Source: Amoebidium appalachense
Taxonomy: Eukaryota; Ichthyosporea
Length of the DNA stretch: 64,000 nt
NCBI GenBank assembly: GCA_963693365.1
Contig: CAVNZM010000016.1
Span: 1,116,001 to 1,180,000 of the forward strand
Reading direction: 5' to 3'
Below are positions 48,953 to 59,400 of the stretch, piece after piece. How positions within the stretch are numbered: the stretch's first letter is position 1; the number at the start of each line of letters is the position of its first letter. The notes beneath the pieces are model-generated. The model made no database searches. It was not told where the DNA came from and saw nothing but the letters and a program-made list of their open reading frames with translations. Made by a program: the position numbers and the translations under genes.

Positions 48953-49695
48953 ATGCACCCTACCCCACCCATAGCCGTCAACCCCTTGCCGGCACCACTG
49001 TCGGTGGAGCACATTCCGATGACGTGTGACACCAAACTGAACGTGCCCTACCCCCTCATGGACAACGTGTTCTTCTTTTTGCTTATTGGCCAGCCTGGTT
49101 CTGGCAAGTCCAACCTGCTCGTCAACCTCATTGCCCGGGAGGGCGAGTTCTACAATAAACAGTTTGACCGTGTGTACATTTTCAGCCCGAGCATGCACAC
49201 CCTCGGCACGGCCCTGAAAATTCCCAAGGCCCGCCTGCACCGGACGTCACCTTCCTCCCCGAGATTCTCAAACTGTCCCTCCAACACAAGAAGGTCAACC
49301 CAAATTACCGGATGTTGTTGGTGTTCGACGGCATGTCCCATATTTTCCGAAAATCCGGCAACCTCCGTGAATTTGTACGTATGGCACAGAACCGACGACA
49401 CATTGGTGTGTCGGTGATGATGGTGGGGCAGAAATTGAACAAGATCCCCCTTGAGCTACGTAGCCAGGCCGATGCCTTGGCCTATTTTAAGAACACCAAC
49501 AACACCGAGCTCAAGGTGTTGAGGGACGAGTTCTTGCCGGCCCTCGAAACCCCCCAGTTTTTCGAGCTCATGGACACGGTCTACCGGGACAAGCACGACT
49601 TTCTTTTTATCCGGCTGAACGAGGGTCGGATGTTTCGCAATTTTGAGGAGGAGGTGGTGCTCGGCACGAATGAAAAAAATGTCGACCATGTATAA
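48953..49695 (+). CDS. FtsK/HerA-like genome packaging ATPase (frameshifted)
   Basis: Packaging ATPase of the type shared by Polintons, Polinton-like viruses, virophages and nucleocytoplasmic large DNA viruses; it would drive DNA into the capsid. Walker A GQPGSGKS lies at residues ~46-53 after a hydrophobic strand (FFFLLI); Walker B is MLLVFDG near 49310-49332, then an arginine-containing MAQNRRHIGVSV segment and a Gln sensor (MMVGQKLN). One frameshift at ~49230-49240 splits the gene into two overlapping frames; both halves look conserved, so a single-base deletion (error or recent mutation) is likely. Expected intact length is ~247 residues, normal for the family. It stops 12 bases before the capsid gene. 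Confidence 0.85.
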
Positions 49696-49707
49696 CACAC
49701 CGGCAAC

Positions 49708-51456
49708 ATGGCAGCAACCTACGACGCCTCCGTGCCCCTCAACCTGGCCTACCACAAGCTGACGGACGCCGGCACCTACTCACCTGTCGAGCTCAGCCAC
49801 ATTAACCGCCGATCGACCGTCAAGACCTATCCGGTGACCGGCTCGACGTACAGCTCCAAGGGGCAGCGTGTGATTCGGTTCTCCCTGCCTGCCGTGGGCT
49901 TCCTGGACTGTCTCAACAGCTACATGACGTTCCAGTTCAAGGCCAACGTCCCCAACGCCCCCGAGAACTTGGGTGTCAAGGTGGAGAGACTGCGGAAGTT
50001 CCCCCTCCCTGACCAGCTCGACCACCCCATCAGCAACAACCAGGAGACTGTCGGCTATGAGGGTACCACTGTGCCCCAGACCGGGACGGCTGATTCTGAC
50101 ACCCTCAATCCGGCGGCTGTTGCCAGTAAGGACATTTTCCCTCTCAAGGTCCGTAACCTGGAGGGTATGGCTATGATGGGTGGTCACCTGTGCTCCTCGG
50201 CTGCCCCCTTTGACCGTGCCCGCGTGTCCATCAACGGCACTACCGTGGAGGACATTTCTGGGTACAACCACCTCATGATCAACCTTGAACGCTTCCTGTC
50301 GTCGGCCGACTACGGCAACTGCCCTGCCGGCCGCATGCATGGCACCTACGGGCCCCAGGACGACGACTGGGAGTACGCAGACAAGTGGAATACGACTGTC
50401 GATAGTAAATACGCTCTCTTCAACCCCGACCCGCTCAAGAGGCTGTTTGGCATTGAAAACCTCAAGGACGTAGCCCCCCTTGCCAATGACACCTTGATAC
50501 CCACACCCGCCGAGGCCGACAGTGTACCCGGCAAGGACCGCATTACAGACGGCAAGTACCTCGACTACACCAAGAAGGTGGCCAAGTGGCCACCCCAGCA
50601 GGTCAACATTCAGGCCCAGATCGATGCCACTGACGGGTTCACCTACATTCATCAGCTCAAGCTCGGCCTCATGAGTTCCGGCAGGTACCTGCCCCTGTCA
50701 TACATGGGGGAGGTACAGATCGAGCTGTCGCTGGGGGAGGCCAACCAGGTGCTGTACGTGCCCACCGAGAACGCGGAATGGGTGAAGGACGTGTCCTACG
50801 AGACTATCAACCCCGTCTTCCACTGTGAAATTATTGAGTGGAACGCCGTGTACACGGCCGGCTTTGAGAAGGCTCTGATGGAGAAGAACGTGTATATTCC
50901 ATACAGCACGTTCACCCATTTCCAGAGCTACGTCAAGGGGGGCAGTCCTGCCGACCTGCACATTTCGTTCCGGGGGCGGAACATCAAGTCCCTGCTGTCC
51001 CTGGTGAGGAGTGGCAACGACTGGGCCCAAGCAAACAGCGAGACGTTCAGGTCCAAGCGTAGTAACATCACCAGCTACCAGATCAAGATAGGACCCTACC
51101 AGAAGCCCCTCGACGAGATTCGAGTGTCCTCGAACAACTGTGCCGAGGCATGGGCGGAGTTGGCCAAGGCCCTGTACTTCTTGGGTGACGTCACGGCCGA
51201 CTGCATGTACAACAGCACTGCCTGGCCGGATAAACAGTTCATGATTGCCCTTGACCTGGAGAGGGACCGTGACCTGTACTCTGGCCTCGACACCAGCTCC
51301 GATGCTACCCCCATTCTGCTGCACCTCAACACGGAGAAGTTCACCAGCGGTACCTCCAGAGCCAACGAGTACGACGACCTGACCCTTGACACGTTTGTGC
51401 ACCATGAAAACGTGCTTGTGCTGTCTGGTGCCCGTGAGGTGACGGTGGAGGCCTAG
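49708..51456 (+). CDS. Putative double-jelly-roll major capsid protein (582 aa)
   Basis: An intact 582-residue frame directly after the packaging ATPase, the standard ATPase-capsid order of Polinton-like viruses. Features: early VIRFSLPAVGFLDCLNSYM strand-rich region, GGHLCSSAAPFDR and RVSINGTTVEDI at ~158-183 (the GG...FDRxxV..NG..VEDI..Y pattern seen in Polinton-like capsid proteins), then many short beta-prone segments and no transmembrane helix or signal peptide. No repeats. Assignment rests on these patterns, length and context; a structure prediction should show two tandem jelly rolls. Unlike its neighbours it has no frameshift. GC-rich codon use matches the cluster. Confidence 0.78.
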   Translation: MAATYDASVPLNLAYHKLTDAGTYSPVELSHINRRSTVKTYPVTGSTYSSKGQRVIRFSLPAVGFLDCLNSYMTFQFKANVPNAPENLGVKVERLRKFPLPDQLDHPISNNQETVGYEGTTVPQTGTADSDTLNPAAVASKDIFPLKVRNLEGMAMMGGHLCSSAAPFDRARVSINGTTVEDISGYNHLMINLERFLSSADYGNCPAGRMHGTYGPQDDDWEYADKWNTTVDSKYALFNPDPLKRLFGIENLKDVAPLANDTLIPTPAEADSVPGKDRITDGKYLDYTKKVAKWPPQQVNIQAQIDATDGFTYIHQLKLGLMSSGRYLPLSYMGEVQIELSLGEANQVLYVPTENAEWVKDVSYETINPVFHCEIIEWNAVYTAGFEKALMEKNVYIPYSTFTHFQSYVKGGSPADLHISFRGRNIKSLLSLVRSGNDWAQANSETFRSKRSNITSYQIKIGPYQKPLDEIRVSSNNCAEAWAELAKALYFLGDVTADCMYNSTAWPDKQFMIALDLERDRDLYSGLDTSSDATPILLHLNTEKFTSGTSRANEYDDLTLDTFVHHENVLVLSGAREVTVEA

Positions 51457-51476
51457 AGTGCTAAATTGTGTCTGGC

Positions 51477-51485
51477 TATATAAAA
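51477..51485 (+). promoter_or_regulatory. TATA-like element before the 139-aa gene
   Basis: TATATAAAA 20 bases before the ATG at 51505, in the short gap after the capsid gene. Confidence 0.45.
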
Positions 51486-51504
51486 ACAAGCACACACGGC
51501 AAAC

Positions 51505-51924
51505 ATGGCTACCGACACTGCTATTGTACCGTGGGCACCTACACCTAGCCATGTTACCGACACTGCCGTTGTACCGTGGGCACCTACACCAACCCAGGCA
51601 GCCGTGTACGGCTACAAGGTGGCTCCACAGGCCGAGTACGAGGCAGCCTATGTTGCCCCCTACCGTGTACCTCACACGGACGGCACCTTCCAGGCCGGGG
51701 TGTACGGTGTGCCGTTCCGTGAGCTGCCGACTTTCGGCAACCTGCCCGCCGACAACCACCTACCCTCCATGCCGGGCAGGAGTGGTCTGGGTAGCAGGGG
51801 TCTCCCGTTCAACAACCAGACCTACTACCTGGACTTTGCACCCGTGAGGGTGGGCCGTAGTGGTGACCCCCAGAACAGCTTTACCAGGCAACCCATGGCA
51901 CAGTATGCCGGGTTCTCCAAATAA
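51505..51924 (+). CDS. Small Pro/Tyr/Ala-rich protein, probable minor virion component (139 aa)
   Basis: Not recognised as a known family. The N-terminus holds a near-exact repeat of ~17 residues (TDTAIVPWAPTP and TDTAVVPWAPTP). The rest is rich in Tyr, Pro and Gly with no cysteine. Start at the first ATG after the TATA-like element. The stop overlaps an AATAAA word (51923-51928) that could serve as a poly(A) signal. Position between the capsid gene and other structural-looking frames suggests a virion protein; this is inference only. Confidence 0.6.
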   Translation: MATDTAIVPWAPTPSHVTDTAVVPWAPTPTQAAVYGYKVAPQAEYEAAYVAPYRVPHTDGTFQAGVYGVPFRELPTFGNLPADNHLPSMPGRSGLGSRGLPFNNQTYYLDFAPVRVGRSGDPQNSFTRQPMAQYAGFSK

Positions 51925-51948
51925 TAAACACCAGTTTACAACAATACC

Positions 51949-53035
51949 GTGTCCACCATGTCCCCCAACGTGCAGCAGCCTCATGGGCACGCTGATGACT
52001 TGGACAAGCATTTGGGTTGGTTACAACGTGTGGGCCATTACCGTGTCAGCTACAAGCACCCACACGAGGTCGCCGGGGAAACGTGGCGTGAGCTCCCTGT
52101 CGGTTTGTTTGGGTCTTTGCAGCAGCGGTTGCACCCGGATGAATACCGTAAGCTCATTAGGGAGGGTCCCGAGGCCTTCCTCAGGCTCAAGTACATGGAC
52201 CCTGACCATGGGTCTTTGTGGGGTGGGCATCCGCCGGAGGTGGTTAAGGTGGACCTAGACTACATGGACTACTACTCCCACCTCAAGGACAAGTACGGTA
52301 GCTCGTACGTGTGGACCAGACCCCGACCACCCCCTCCCCCCGTGCCTGACGTGACCCCACTGGCACCCCCTCCCCTCCCCCCACCCCGTCCGACCACCCA
52401 ACCAAGTCAGCTGACCCTCCCATACCCTACCCACCCCCGGGCTGGCACCCTGGACCACCACCACCACGGCCAACGTCTGCCATACGTCCCCCTGCCCGTG
52501 TCTCCAAGGGACCGCTGACACCCCACACGGGCGGCTCGACCACGACTCCCCCGACCGTCGGGTTTCCTAGGGCAGAAGGGACCCAAACCCACCCGTACAC
52601 CCCTCCCGTACCCACCCCCCAACTGGCACCCCCGGCCCACTGCCCACGACCCCTGCAGCACCCCACCTGCCTGCCAAGCCCGACGGGCCACCCCTCCCGT
52701 ACCCACCCCCCAACTGGCACCCCGGCCCACTGCCCACGACCCCTGCAGCACCCCACCTGCCTGCCAAGCCCGACGGGCCACCCCTCCCGTACCCACCCCC
52801 CAACTGGCACCCCGGCCCACTGCCCACGACCCCTGCAGCACCCCACCTGCCTGCCAAGCCCGACGGGCCACCCCTCCCGTACCCACCCCCCAACTGGCAC
52901 CCCGGCCCACTGCCCACGACTCTGGCAGCACCCCACCTGCCTGCCAAGCCCGACGGGCCACCCCTCCCGTACCCACCCCCCAACTGGCACCCCGACCCAC
53001 TGCCCACGACCCCTGCAGCACCCCACCTGCCAGCC
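51949..53035 (+). CDS. Virion-like protein with proline-rich 30-residue repeats (frameshifted)
   Basis: The first ~125 residues are a soluble, His/Tyr-rich domain of unknown family (LDKHLGWLQRVGHYRVSY near the start). It passes into a Pro-rich region. The uninterrupted frame ends at 52518, but the Pro-rich pattern with YPPPGWHPG continues in other frames and merges into five 90-base repeats encoding PYPPPNWHPGPLPTTP units. At least two or three single-base shifts at C runs (for example an extra C near 52630 in the first repeat unit) are needed to explain this. The repeats are in frame with the ATG at 53036, so this and the next frame could be one gene. No catalytic motif. Confidence 0.5.
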
Positions 53036-53036
53036 A
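52591..53036 (+). repeat. Five tandem 90-base (30-codon) repeats
   Basis: Units begin near 52591, 52681, 52771, 52861 and 52951, almost identical, with a few substitutions in the last and one extra C in the first. The period is a multiple of three, consistent with selection on a coding repeat. Confidence 0.93.
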
Positions 53037-54411
53037 TGGCACCAACCAGCACGGCAACTTCTGCAACACCGACCGAGACTCAGCTAGCCGAAGCCACCAC
53101 TGCTGCCGTTGCCACTATTGAGGACGACTCCTTTTGGGCCCCCCTCTCGGAGCTGGAGAGGTGGCTCATGTTGAACCACCCGAATTGGTGGAGGGTGGCA
53201 CAGATAGGTGGCCTCGCTCTTGTCAAGTGGATCCTCTGGGGTCTCGGGGACAAGGGCAACCAGGCGAGGGCTGCAAGGGCTGCCGGGAGGGAGTTTGGCC
53301 GTGTTCTAAGTGCACCACCACCACTGGCATTCCTAACCGAGACTCCGACGGTTCACCCCTCCCTTGCTGCCACCTACTACCCAACGACTAAAAAGTCGGT
53401 CACCATGAAGGGGGGAGGGACGACACCTGCACTCTGGAGACCCCCCACGAGCCCGGCTGCACCGTCAACCACTCTGCAAGGGGGACTCGAGGGTCCCACG
53501 TCTGCTACCCCACCCGATGAGGGGACCTATGAGCCCGTACCGGTGACCCGTACCGACAAGGGTTCCTCCGGTATGAACGCGTTGCTGGGGCCACTCAAAC
53601 GGATGCACGGTGAGAGCCTGGAGGAGTATGAGAGACGGATGTACGAGCAAAACTCAGTGTTTGACAACCCGGCCTTGACACCCTATATGAAATCGGTGTT
53701 GAAACGTGGCGTTGAAGCACTTTCAGCGGGTGGGGAGAGGCTGGCTAGTGTGGACGGAGGGGGCAGCCTGCAGGAAGCTGTGTTGGGTGACCAGGGCCTT
53801 ATCACCGAGGTGAAAAACGTCGGAAAGCACTTGCTGGAGTACTACGTGCAGCAGCACAAGTCGACTCCACCGGCCTTCTCCACCCCTCTAGCTATAGAGC
53901 ACGACCCTTCGGGTGGCCGTAGGTCCGGGAGAAAGCCTCCCCCTGCAGGCCCCTCTGCAAAACCAAGTCCGGCTACGCGTCATGACGGCTACAAGTCGGG
54001 GGACCTACCACACCACACACAGCACCCACACGTCCGAGCAGCCCTTCCGTTGGTTAGGGCAGCCCTACCGACTGTTGGCCGGGCCCTTGGTTTTCAACCG
54101 GACACTGTGAGACTGGCACAGCTTGCACTGGACTACACCACTGGTACCACCGAGGAGGATAAGAAGAAGAAGGACACCAAGAAGAAGGGTACGAAGAAGA
54201 AGGACGGCAAGAAGAAGGACACCAAGAAGAAGGAGGACAACAAGATTCTTAGAAGAAGGACACCAAGAAGAAGGACACAAAGAAGAAGGACGTCAAGAAG
54301 AAGGACACCAAGAAGAAGGACACCAAGAAGAAGGACACCAAGAAGAAGGACACCAAGAAGAAACCAGCGGCAAGAAGAAGGGTAAATAATCTACGCCACA
54401 GGCAACAGTGA
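53036..54411 (+). CDS. Large virion-like protein with hydrophobic segment and Lys-rich tail
   Basis: About 450 residues, family not recognised. After a Thr/Ala-rich start there is an aromatic amphipathic stretch (SFWAPLSELERWLM) and a hydrophobic segment (VAQIGGLALVKWILWGLG, ~residues 55-72) that could insert in a membrane. The middle has charged helices (MHGESLEEYERRMYEQNS). The C-terminus is a run of KKKDT pentapeptides encoded by a 15-base repeat, interrupted near 54245 by a one-base shift into an RRRTP frame. In the shifted-back reading the protein ends near 54411. A basic repetitive tail suggests DNA contact or condensation inside the virion; inferred. The ATG may be internal to a larger gene starting at 51949. 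Confidence 0.6.
54160..54372 (+). repeat. 15-base tandem repeat encoding KKKDT units
   Basis: About 14 units of AAGAAGAAGGACACC and variants. The most regular part, after 54260, is read out of phase in the uninterrupted frame. Confidence 0.9.
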
Positions 54412-54430
54412 CACCACCACCACCACCATT

Positions 54431-54667
54431 ATGGCACCCGGCACGGAGCACATGCGCATGTATGCGTTGCCACACACCCTTGCCCCCCTCCCCGTACCCC
54501 TCCCCTACCGCACCCGACCGGCCCCCGGGCCTGTACCCCAAACCCGACCGTTCTACGGGCCGGGAAACACCGTCATTGAGGGCCCAGGGGGGACCATGAG
54601 GCCGAGGCCGGCCACGTACACACCCTGGCCTGTGGCTGCCGACAAGAGCTCCTTCCAGAACTATTAA
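54431..54667 (+). CDS. Small Pro/Arg-rich protein (78 aa), unrecognised
   Basis: Intact short frame with MRMYALPHTLAPLPVPLP near the start and a Tyr-ended C-terminus (SSFQNY). Twenty bases after the end of the preceding gene. Proline-rich small proteins of this kind are common among virion proteins, but no family is recognised. Confidence 0.5.
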   Translation: MAPGTEHMRMYALPHTLAPLPVPLPYRTRPAPGPVPQTRPFYGPGNTVIEGPGGTMRPRPATYTPWPVAADKSSFQNY

Positions 54668-54706
54668 ATATTGTGTGTGGTTGTGTAAACACCCTACTTC
54701 TGCAAC

Positions 54707-54898
54707 ATGGAGCTCAACATTGGCGGGCCCCCCATACGTAAGAAGCCGTTCATTTTTCCGGAGCAGAACAACAGCTTAAACGTCATGGACGTCTCGACCA
54801 TACGTGACTTCCGGGAACGCCCGTTGGCCTACACCGTACCGTTGTCCGGCATCAACGCCAACCGTCCCATACGCACGGCACCTGTGGTGTTTAAATAA
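54707..54898 (+). CDS. Small 63-aa protein, unrecognised
   Basis: Intact frame with IRKKPFIFPEQNN and VSTIRDFRERPLAYTVPLSG, compact and non-repetitive, unlike its Pro-rich neighbours. It starts 39 bases after the previous stop; the stop overlaps an AATAAA word (54894-54899). Last gene of the plus-strand set; the next gene is convergent. Confidence 0.55.
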   Translation: MELNIGGPPIRKKPFIFPEQNNSLNVMDVSTIRDFRERPLAYTVPLSGINANRPIRTAPVVFK

Positions 54899-55015
54899 AC
54901 TTGAGTGGGTCGACGGTAGTGTGGGCACGTGCTGGCACACCCCCTACCACCACCTGCTACCCCTAACATATTGTGCACATGTCTTGTATTTAGGTCACGG
55001 TACAGTAGCACCAGG

Positions 55016-55904
55016 CTACAGGTAAAACATGTTGTATTCCACAAGCATGTGGTAGTTTTTAAGGTCCCTCTCCAGCTGCACCCACACCTTGTCACTCTTG
55101 ACTCTAGTCACCTTGCTTTTGACGGCCGGCACCAGCCTAGCCACCACCTCAGCATCCATACCACCCACTAATTCCACCATTTTCACCAGCAGGAACGGGT
55201 ACCCCACAAAGTTCTTCCTTGTGTCCTCCTTGTGCCTCCTATGCCACGACAAGGAGAACTTAAACATGCCCATCAAGAGCTCGAGCTGTTCACACGTGAA
55301 CCTAGGGAGGGGGTGACCGTACAGCCTGTTTAATATATAAGGTACACGCATGTAGTGTTTTGTAAGCTTGTTCTGTCTCAACACCCTCCTTGCCTGGTCT
55401 GCATTCTCTATGTGTGCCACACCCCTGAATGCTGCCACCACCCCCTCCTGCATGTCCCCCATGGAAGCATTCAACCCCTGCACCGACTGAAGTAGCTGCT
55501 TGAAGTGGTTGATGTGTCTGTATGGCTGTGACCTCTTCCTGTCCCAGAAGGCCGTGCACCCCTCATAGGTCTTCCTCCCCTCACCGTCACTCCCCTCCCA
55601 CCCCCTCCCGTCGTACACCCAGTCCTCCTCCCCCTCTCCCTCCCCCTCCTCCCCCCCCTTCCCCTCCCCCCTCCTCGTACACGTACTCCTGGACTCCACC
55701 GTCGTGCCCGTAGTCGTCGTGTCCCCCCGTGCACGTCTCCCTGTTGCAGTATGCCCACCAACATGCATTCGGTGGTTGTAGTGGGGGTGGGGGTGGGGGT
55801 GTGGTCGGGCTACAGTACATGTCGAAGAGGAAGGGGCATAAGTCTAGCAGCTTCTCGGGGTCTGTGGTGTCTGCCACCATACTTAGCAGTGTGTCTTCAT
55901 CCAT
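55016..55904 (-). CDS. VLTF3-like late transcription factor (frameshifted)
   Basis: Homologue of poxvirus late transcription factor 3, a factor for late viral genes found across nucleocytoplasmic large DNA viruses and some Polinton-like viruses. Conserved run: YRHINHFKQLLQSVQG (~55470-55520), LRQNKLTKHYMRVPYILN, FKFSLSWHRR, TRKNFVGYPFLLVKMVELVG and a C-terminal KVWVQLERDLKNYHM. The N-terminal part (MDEDTLLSMVAD, with CNRETCTGG cysteines that could form a zinc ribbon) is in another frame; the switch falls in a G-rich run near 55640-55680. About 290 residues in all, normal for the family. It is convergent with the plus-strand structural genes. Confidence 0.85.
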
Positions 55905-56421
55905 TTTTAATTTTGATTTTTTCGTGTGTTGCCTGTTTTCGTGTTGGAAAAAGTGAGGTATCTTTGCACATGTGTGTGCCTTTTATATGTGCTGGTGCCT
56001 GCTCTTTTTGGCAAGTCTCCCCCCCTTGTATGCATGTATGGTGCTGTTGTTGGTGTTCATGCTTCTGCCCAAGGCCACATTGGAAGGGTTTGACAATGTG
56101 TTTGCATTAAACTCTGATTTTATTTGCTGCTTCCCCTCATGCATACGGTGCACGTGGTGTATGCCCAAAAACACCGTCTTTTTCTTTAAGTTTTTCTTCT
56201 GACCCCCTTTCCCATGCACACTGCACCCCATTTTCCTTTTTTCTGAAGCTAAGTTAACAGACACCCCATATAATTTTCATGTCTACCCTAACATATTCCC
56301 TGCATACTTTGATACTTTGATTTAACTTTGATTTAAAAATTGCATACTTTAACTTAAAATGCTAACTAACCCTTCCCCCCTTCCCCTCCCCCCTCCCTCC
56401 CCCCCCTACCCCTCCCCCCAC
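55905..56421. other. Gap between polymerase stop and VLTF3 start
   Basis: T-rich upstream region of VLTF3, ending in C/T-rich sequence beside the polymerase stop. A minus-strand frame at 55983-56264 (93 residues, basic, GHxxH-like HHVHRMHEG) could be a small gene but has no recognised similarity. Confidence 0.4.
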
Positions 56422-59400
56422 TCAAAACTGCAGGGCCCCCTCCGGTGCTGCCCACCCAATGGGGTAGCTGCGTACACTGCCGTCGGCCGCCTCGAACACC
56501 CCCCTCTTGTCGAACGCCCCCGACTGTGTCTTGCGCTGGTCCTTGCTGGCCAGGTGGTAGTTGTGGGGGACCCCGGGCACCGGCTCCCGCAGCAGCCGGT
56601 GGTTGGTGACGCTCACACTCGGCAGCTCGCCGTGCACCAGCATGCGCAGGCTGGGGAGGTTCACCATGTCGGCCGCCCGGCGGGACAGGGTGATGCCCTT
56701 GACCTTGACGTCGGTCTTGCCGTCCTGGGTGCGGTAGGCATAGGTCTTGGGGGCCACACCAACAAACTCGACGATGGGTGTCGACGTCTCGTTCTTCCAG
56801 TTGCCCAGCAGGTCCCCGTTGGTGGAGTCGATGTTGTGGCTGAGGTGGGGCACCCTGCTGTCGTAGTGGTACACGATGGAGTCGGTGTCCATGTACACCA
56901 CCTGCTGGGGGGAGAGGGACCGGAGGGCCCCGTAGAGGTGCAGCCGTGCATGGGCCGTCACGAACGTGCCGATGGCAATGTTGGCGTAGGAGGGGGGAGG
57001 TGCCGTCTCCTTCTTGGGCCGGTACTTGATGGCCACCCTCTGCTCGCCGATGGGCTCGACGTCGAGCACCAGGATGTTGGGGTTGGTCACCAGCAGCCTC
57101 AGCCTGTCGACGTCGTCGACAAACTCGATGGTGTCCAGCCCTGCCCTCTGCACCAGCTTGCCCCAGAGGCTGTTCAGAAACAGCTTGCTGATGGTACGCA
57201 GGGCCGGGTTGGGGTCGAACTCGTGGGCGGTCACCGTGATGCCGTAGTGCTCCTTGAACAGGTGCACGAGGGCGGGGATGTCGGCCGGATCTACGGTGGT
57301 GCTGGTGAGCTTCACCTTCAGGAACGTCTGCACGTACTTCCGGAAGAGGTTCTTGGTGCGTTTCTTGAAGTGCACCACATCGTACACGTCGAGGATGGTG
57401 TACCCATCACGCACGGCCACCTTCAGCTCCTCCGTCGTCCACGTGCCCACCAGTGCCCTCTCCTCGTCCGTGTGTGTGCACAGTGTGTGCTCACGTACCT
57501 TGGGGTTGCCGTCCTCGTCCATGCAGGTGGCCTGGGCCTCCTCCTTGCTGCTGCAGGCCCTGCACAGCACAAAGCCCAGCTTGTCGTACCCCTGGGCACC
57601 CGTCATACGCACAGGCAGCACGGGGATGAAGAGGTCCTTGGGGGGGAGCACCCTCACACGTGCAACACCAAAGTACCCCTTGGTCCTGGCCTTGGGGGAG
57701 CCGGGGGTCATACGGCACGTCTTGTCGAGCCTCTCCTTCAGCACCTGGGCATCCGTGACGATGGCCGTGGGGTGGTCCTCCGTCTTGATGGGCAGTGACG
57801 TGAACCACTGTGACTTGCCCACGGGCATGTACTTGTCAATCATCACGTACGGGTAGAGGGACGTGACGTCGACGTACTTGAGCCCGGCCTCCGGCCAGTC
57901 CTCCTCCTTGACCTCGATGTGACGGGTGATGACCTCCGTACGGCCACCAAAGAAGGCATCACGGAACTGCACCGGGCCCGTGGGCACGGGGGCCACCCTG
58001 CCGGTGCCCTCCCTCCGTGCCGCCTGTGCTGCAAGTGCTGCCTTGACCTCGGGGCTCTGCCTCAGCCTGTCCCACCTGCACTCCCACATGCTCTGCACCT
58101 TGTGGCCCTGGGCACGGATGTACCTCTCGTGGCCCATGGTGCTGTCGTAGGCCTCCCTGGCCGGCCTCTTCACCACCCTCATCGTCAGGTCCTCGTGCCT
58201 GTTGCAGTCGGGGCACCCATGGAACACACAGCCCTGGAAGAAGTAGTAGGTGCACGTGCCGTCGTCGTGGGTGGCCTTGGCATCGGCAGTGGCCCTGCCG
58301 TGGGGGTCGTGCCCGGTGGCCACGTGCCGTGCAACGTCGTCTGGCCCCACCCCCAGGCCGTGGGTGACGTAGTCGATGTACTCCTGCTCCTTCTTGCTGC
58401 TGTTGACGTTGCCCATGGTCTGGTCACGCATCACGGCCACGTCCTTGGGCATGGCCTGCGTGATCCAGAAGTGCATGGCGAGGGAAGCAAGGGTGACGCA
58501 CGTGAAGGGGTCGATGCCCGTCAGCTCGATGAGTTTCGACATGAAGGCCTTGACCACCTGCAGCAGCAGCACCACATCCTTGACACAGTAGTCCACAGTA
58601 GTCCTGGGCAATGTCGTAGCACGTGCCCGCCGGTGCCTGCCCCTGCAGACGTGCCTGCTCCTCCCGCCACCACTGCATGAAGGCAGCATGCTGCTTGGGC
58701 TTCATGCCCTGGGCCCCAAAGTCCTCGGGCCCAGGGAAGGGGATGTGGCCGGCCTTGAAGTTGGCAAAGGTGGCTGCATGGTGGGGGAAGTGGCCCTTGG
58801 TCTCCTGGCAGCCCATGGCCTTGCCTGCATCCGACAGTGACATGGTGAGGAAGTTGAGGGTGTCCACGAACGTCAGCTCCACCACCGTCGTGCGGCTGCC
58901 GTCCCCCCTCTGCCCCCCGTGCCTCCTCTTCCGGCCGGCACCTGCTGCTGCTGCTGCTGCTGCTGCCTGCTGCTGCACATCACCAGTTGGCCATCACCAT
59001 GGCCATTGCCATCGTGGCCATCACCATGGCCATGGCCATCGTGGCCATCACCATCACCATCACCATCCACCCGCATGGGCACGGGGGCTTCTGGTGCACC
59101 GGCATTCTTGATGTAGTGACGTATACGGCAGGACTTGATCTTGCTGTTGGCCATGATGGGCACGTACACGTAGTCCTGGCTGCCCACCACCCTCTTGGTC
59201 ACAAAGTGGAAGTCAAAGCCACTGCCGTTGTGGCAGTACACCCGGCCGCCGGCATGGGCTGGTGTGTCGAACAGCCACTTGACCACCTTGTCGATCACGT
59301 GGTGGTTGTCCTCCATCAGCACGTCCCAGGCATTCTTGCCGTCGGCCGAGGCCTCCGACCAGAAGATGATGGGGGCAGACGGCTGGCTGCCCATTGGCTC

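Noticed and set aside
49780-51759. Long minus-strand frames (290 and 353 aa) over the capsid gene
   Set aside because: Antisense shadows of a GC-rich gene; no conserved motifs.
52591-53036. CRISPR-like array
   Set aside because: Units are contiguous with no spacers, coding and in a eukaryotic/viral context.
52407-53069. Minus-strand Gly/Trp-rich repetitive frames
   Set aside because: Translations of the 90-base repeat on the wrong strand; the plus strand links in frame to the 53036 gene.
56359-58680. Plus-strand frames of 479 and 253 aa
   Set aside because: Antisense to the polymerase with its conserved motifs; His/Val/Leu-rich shadow composition.
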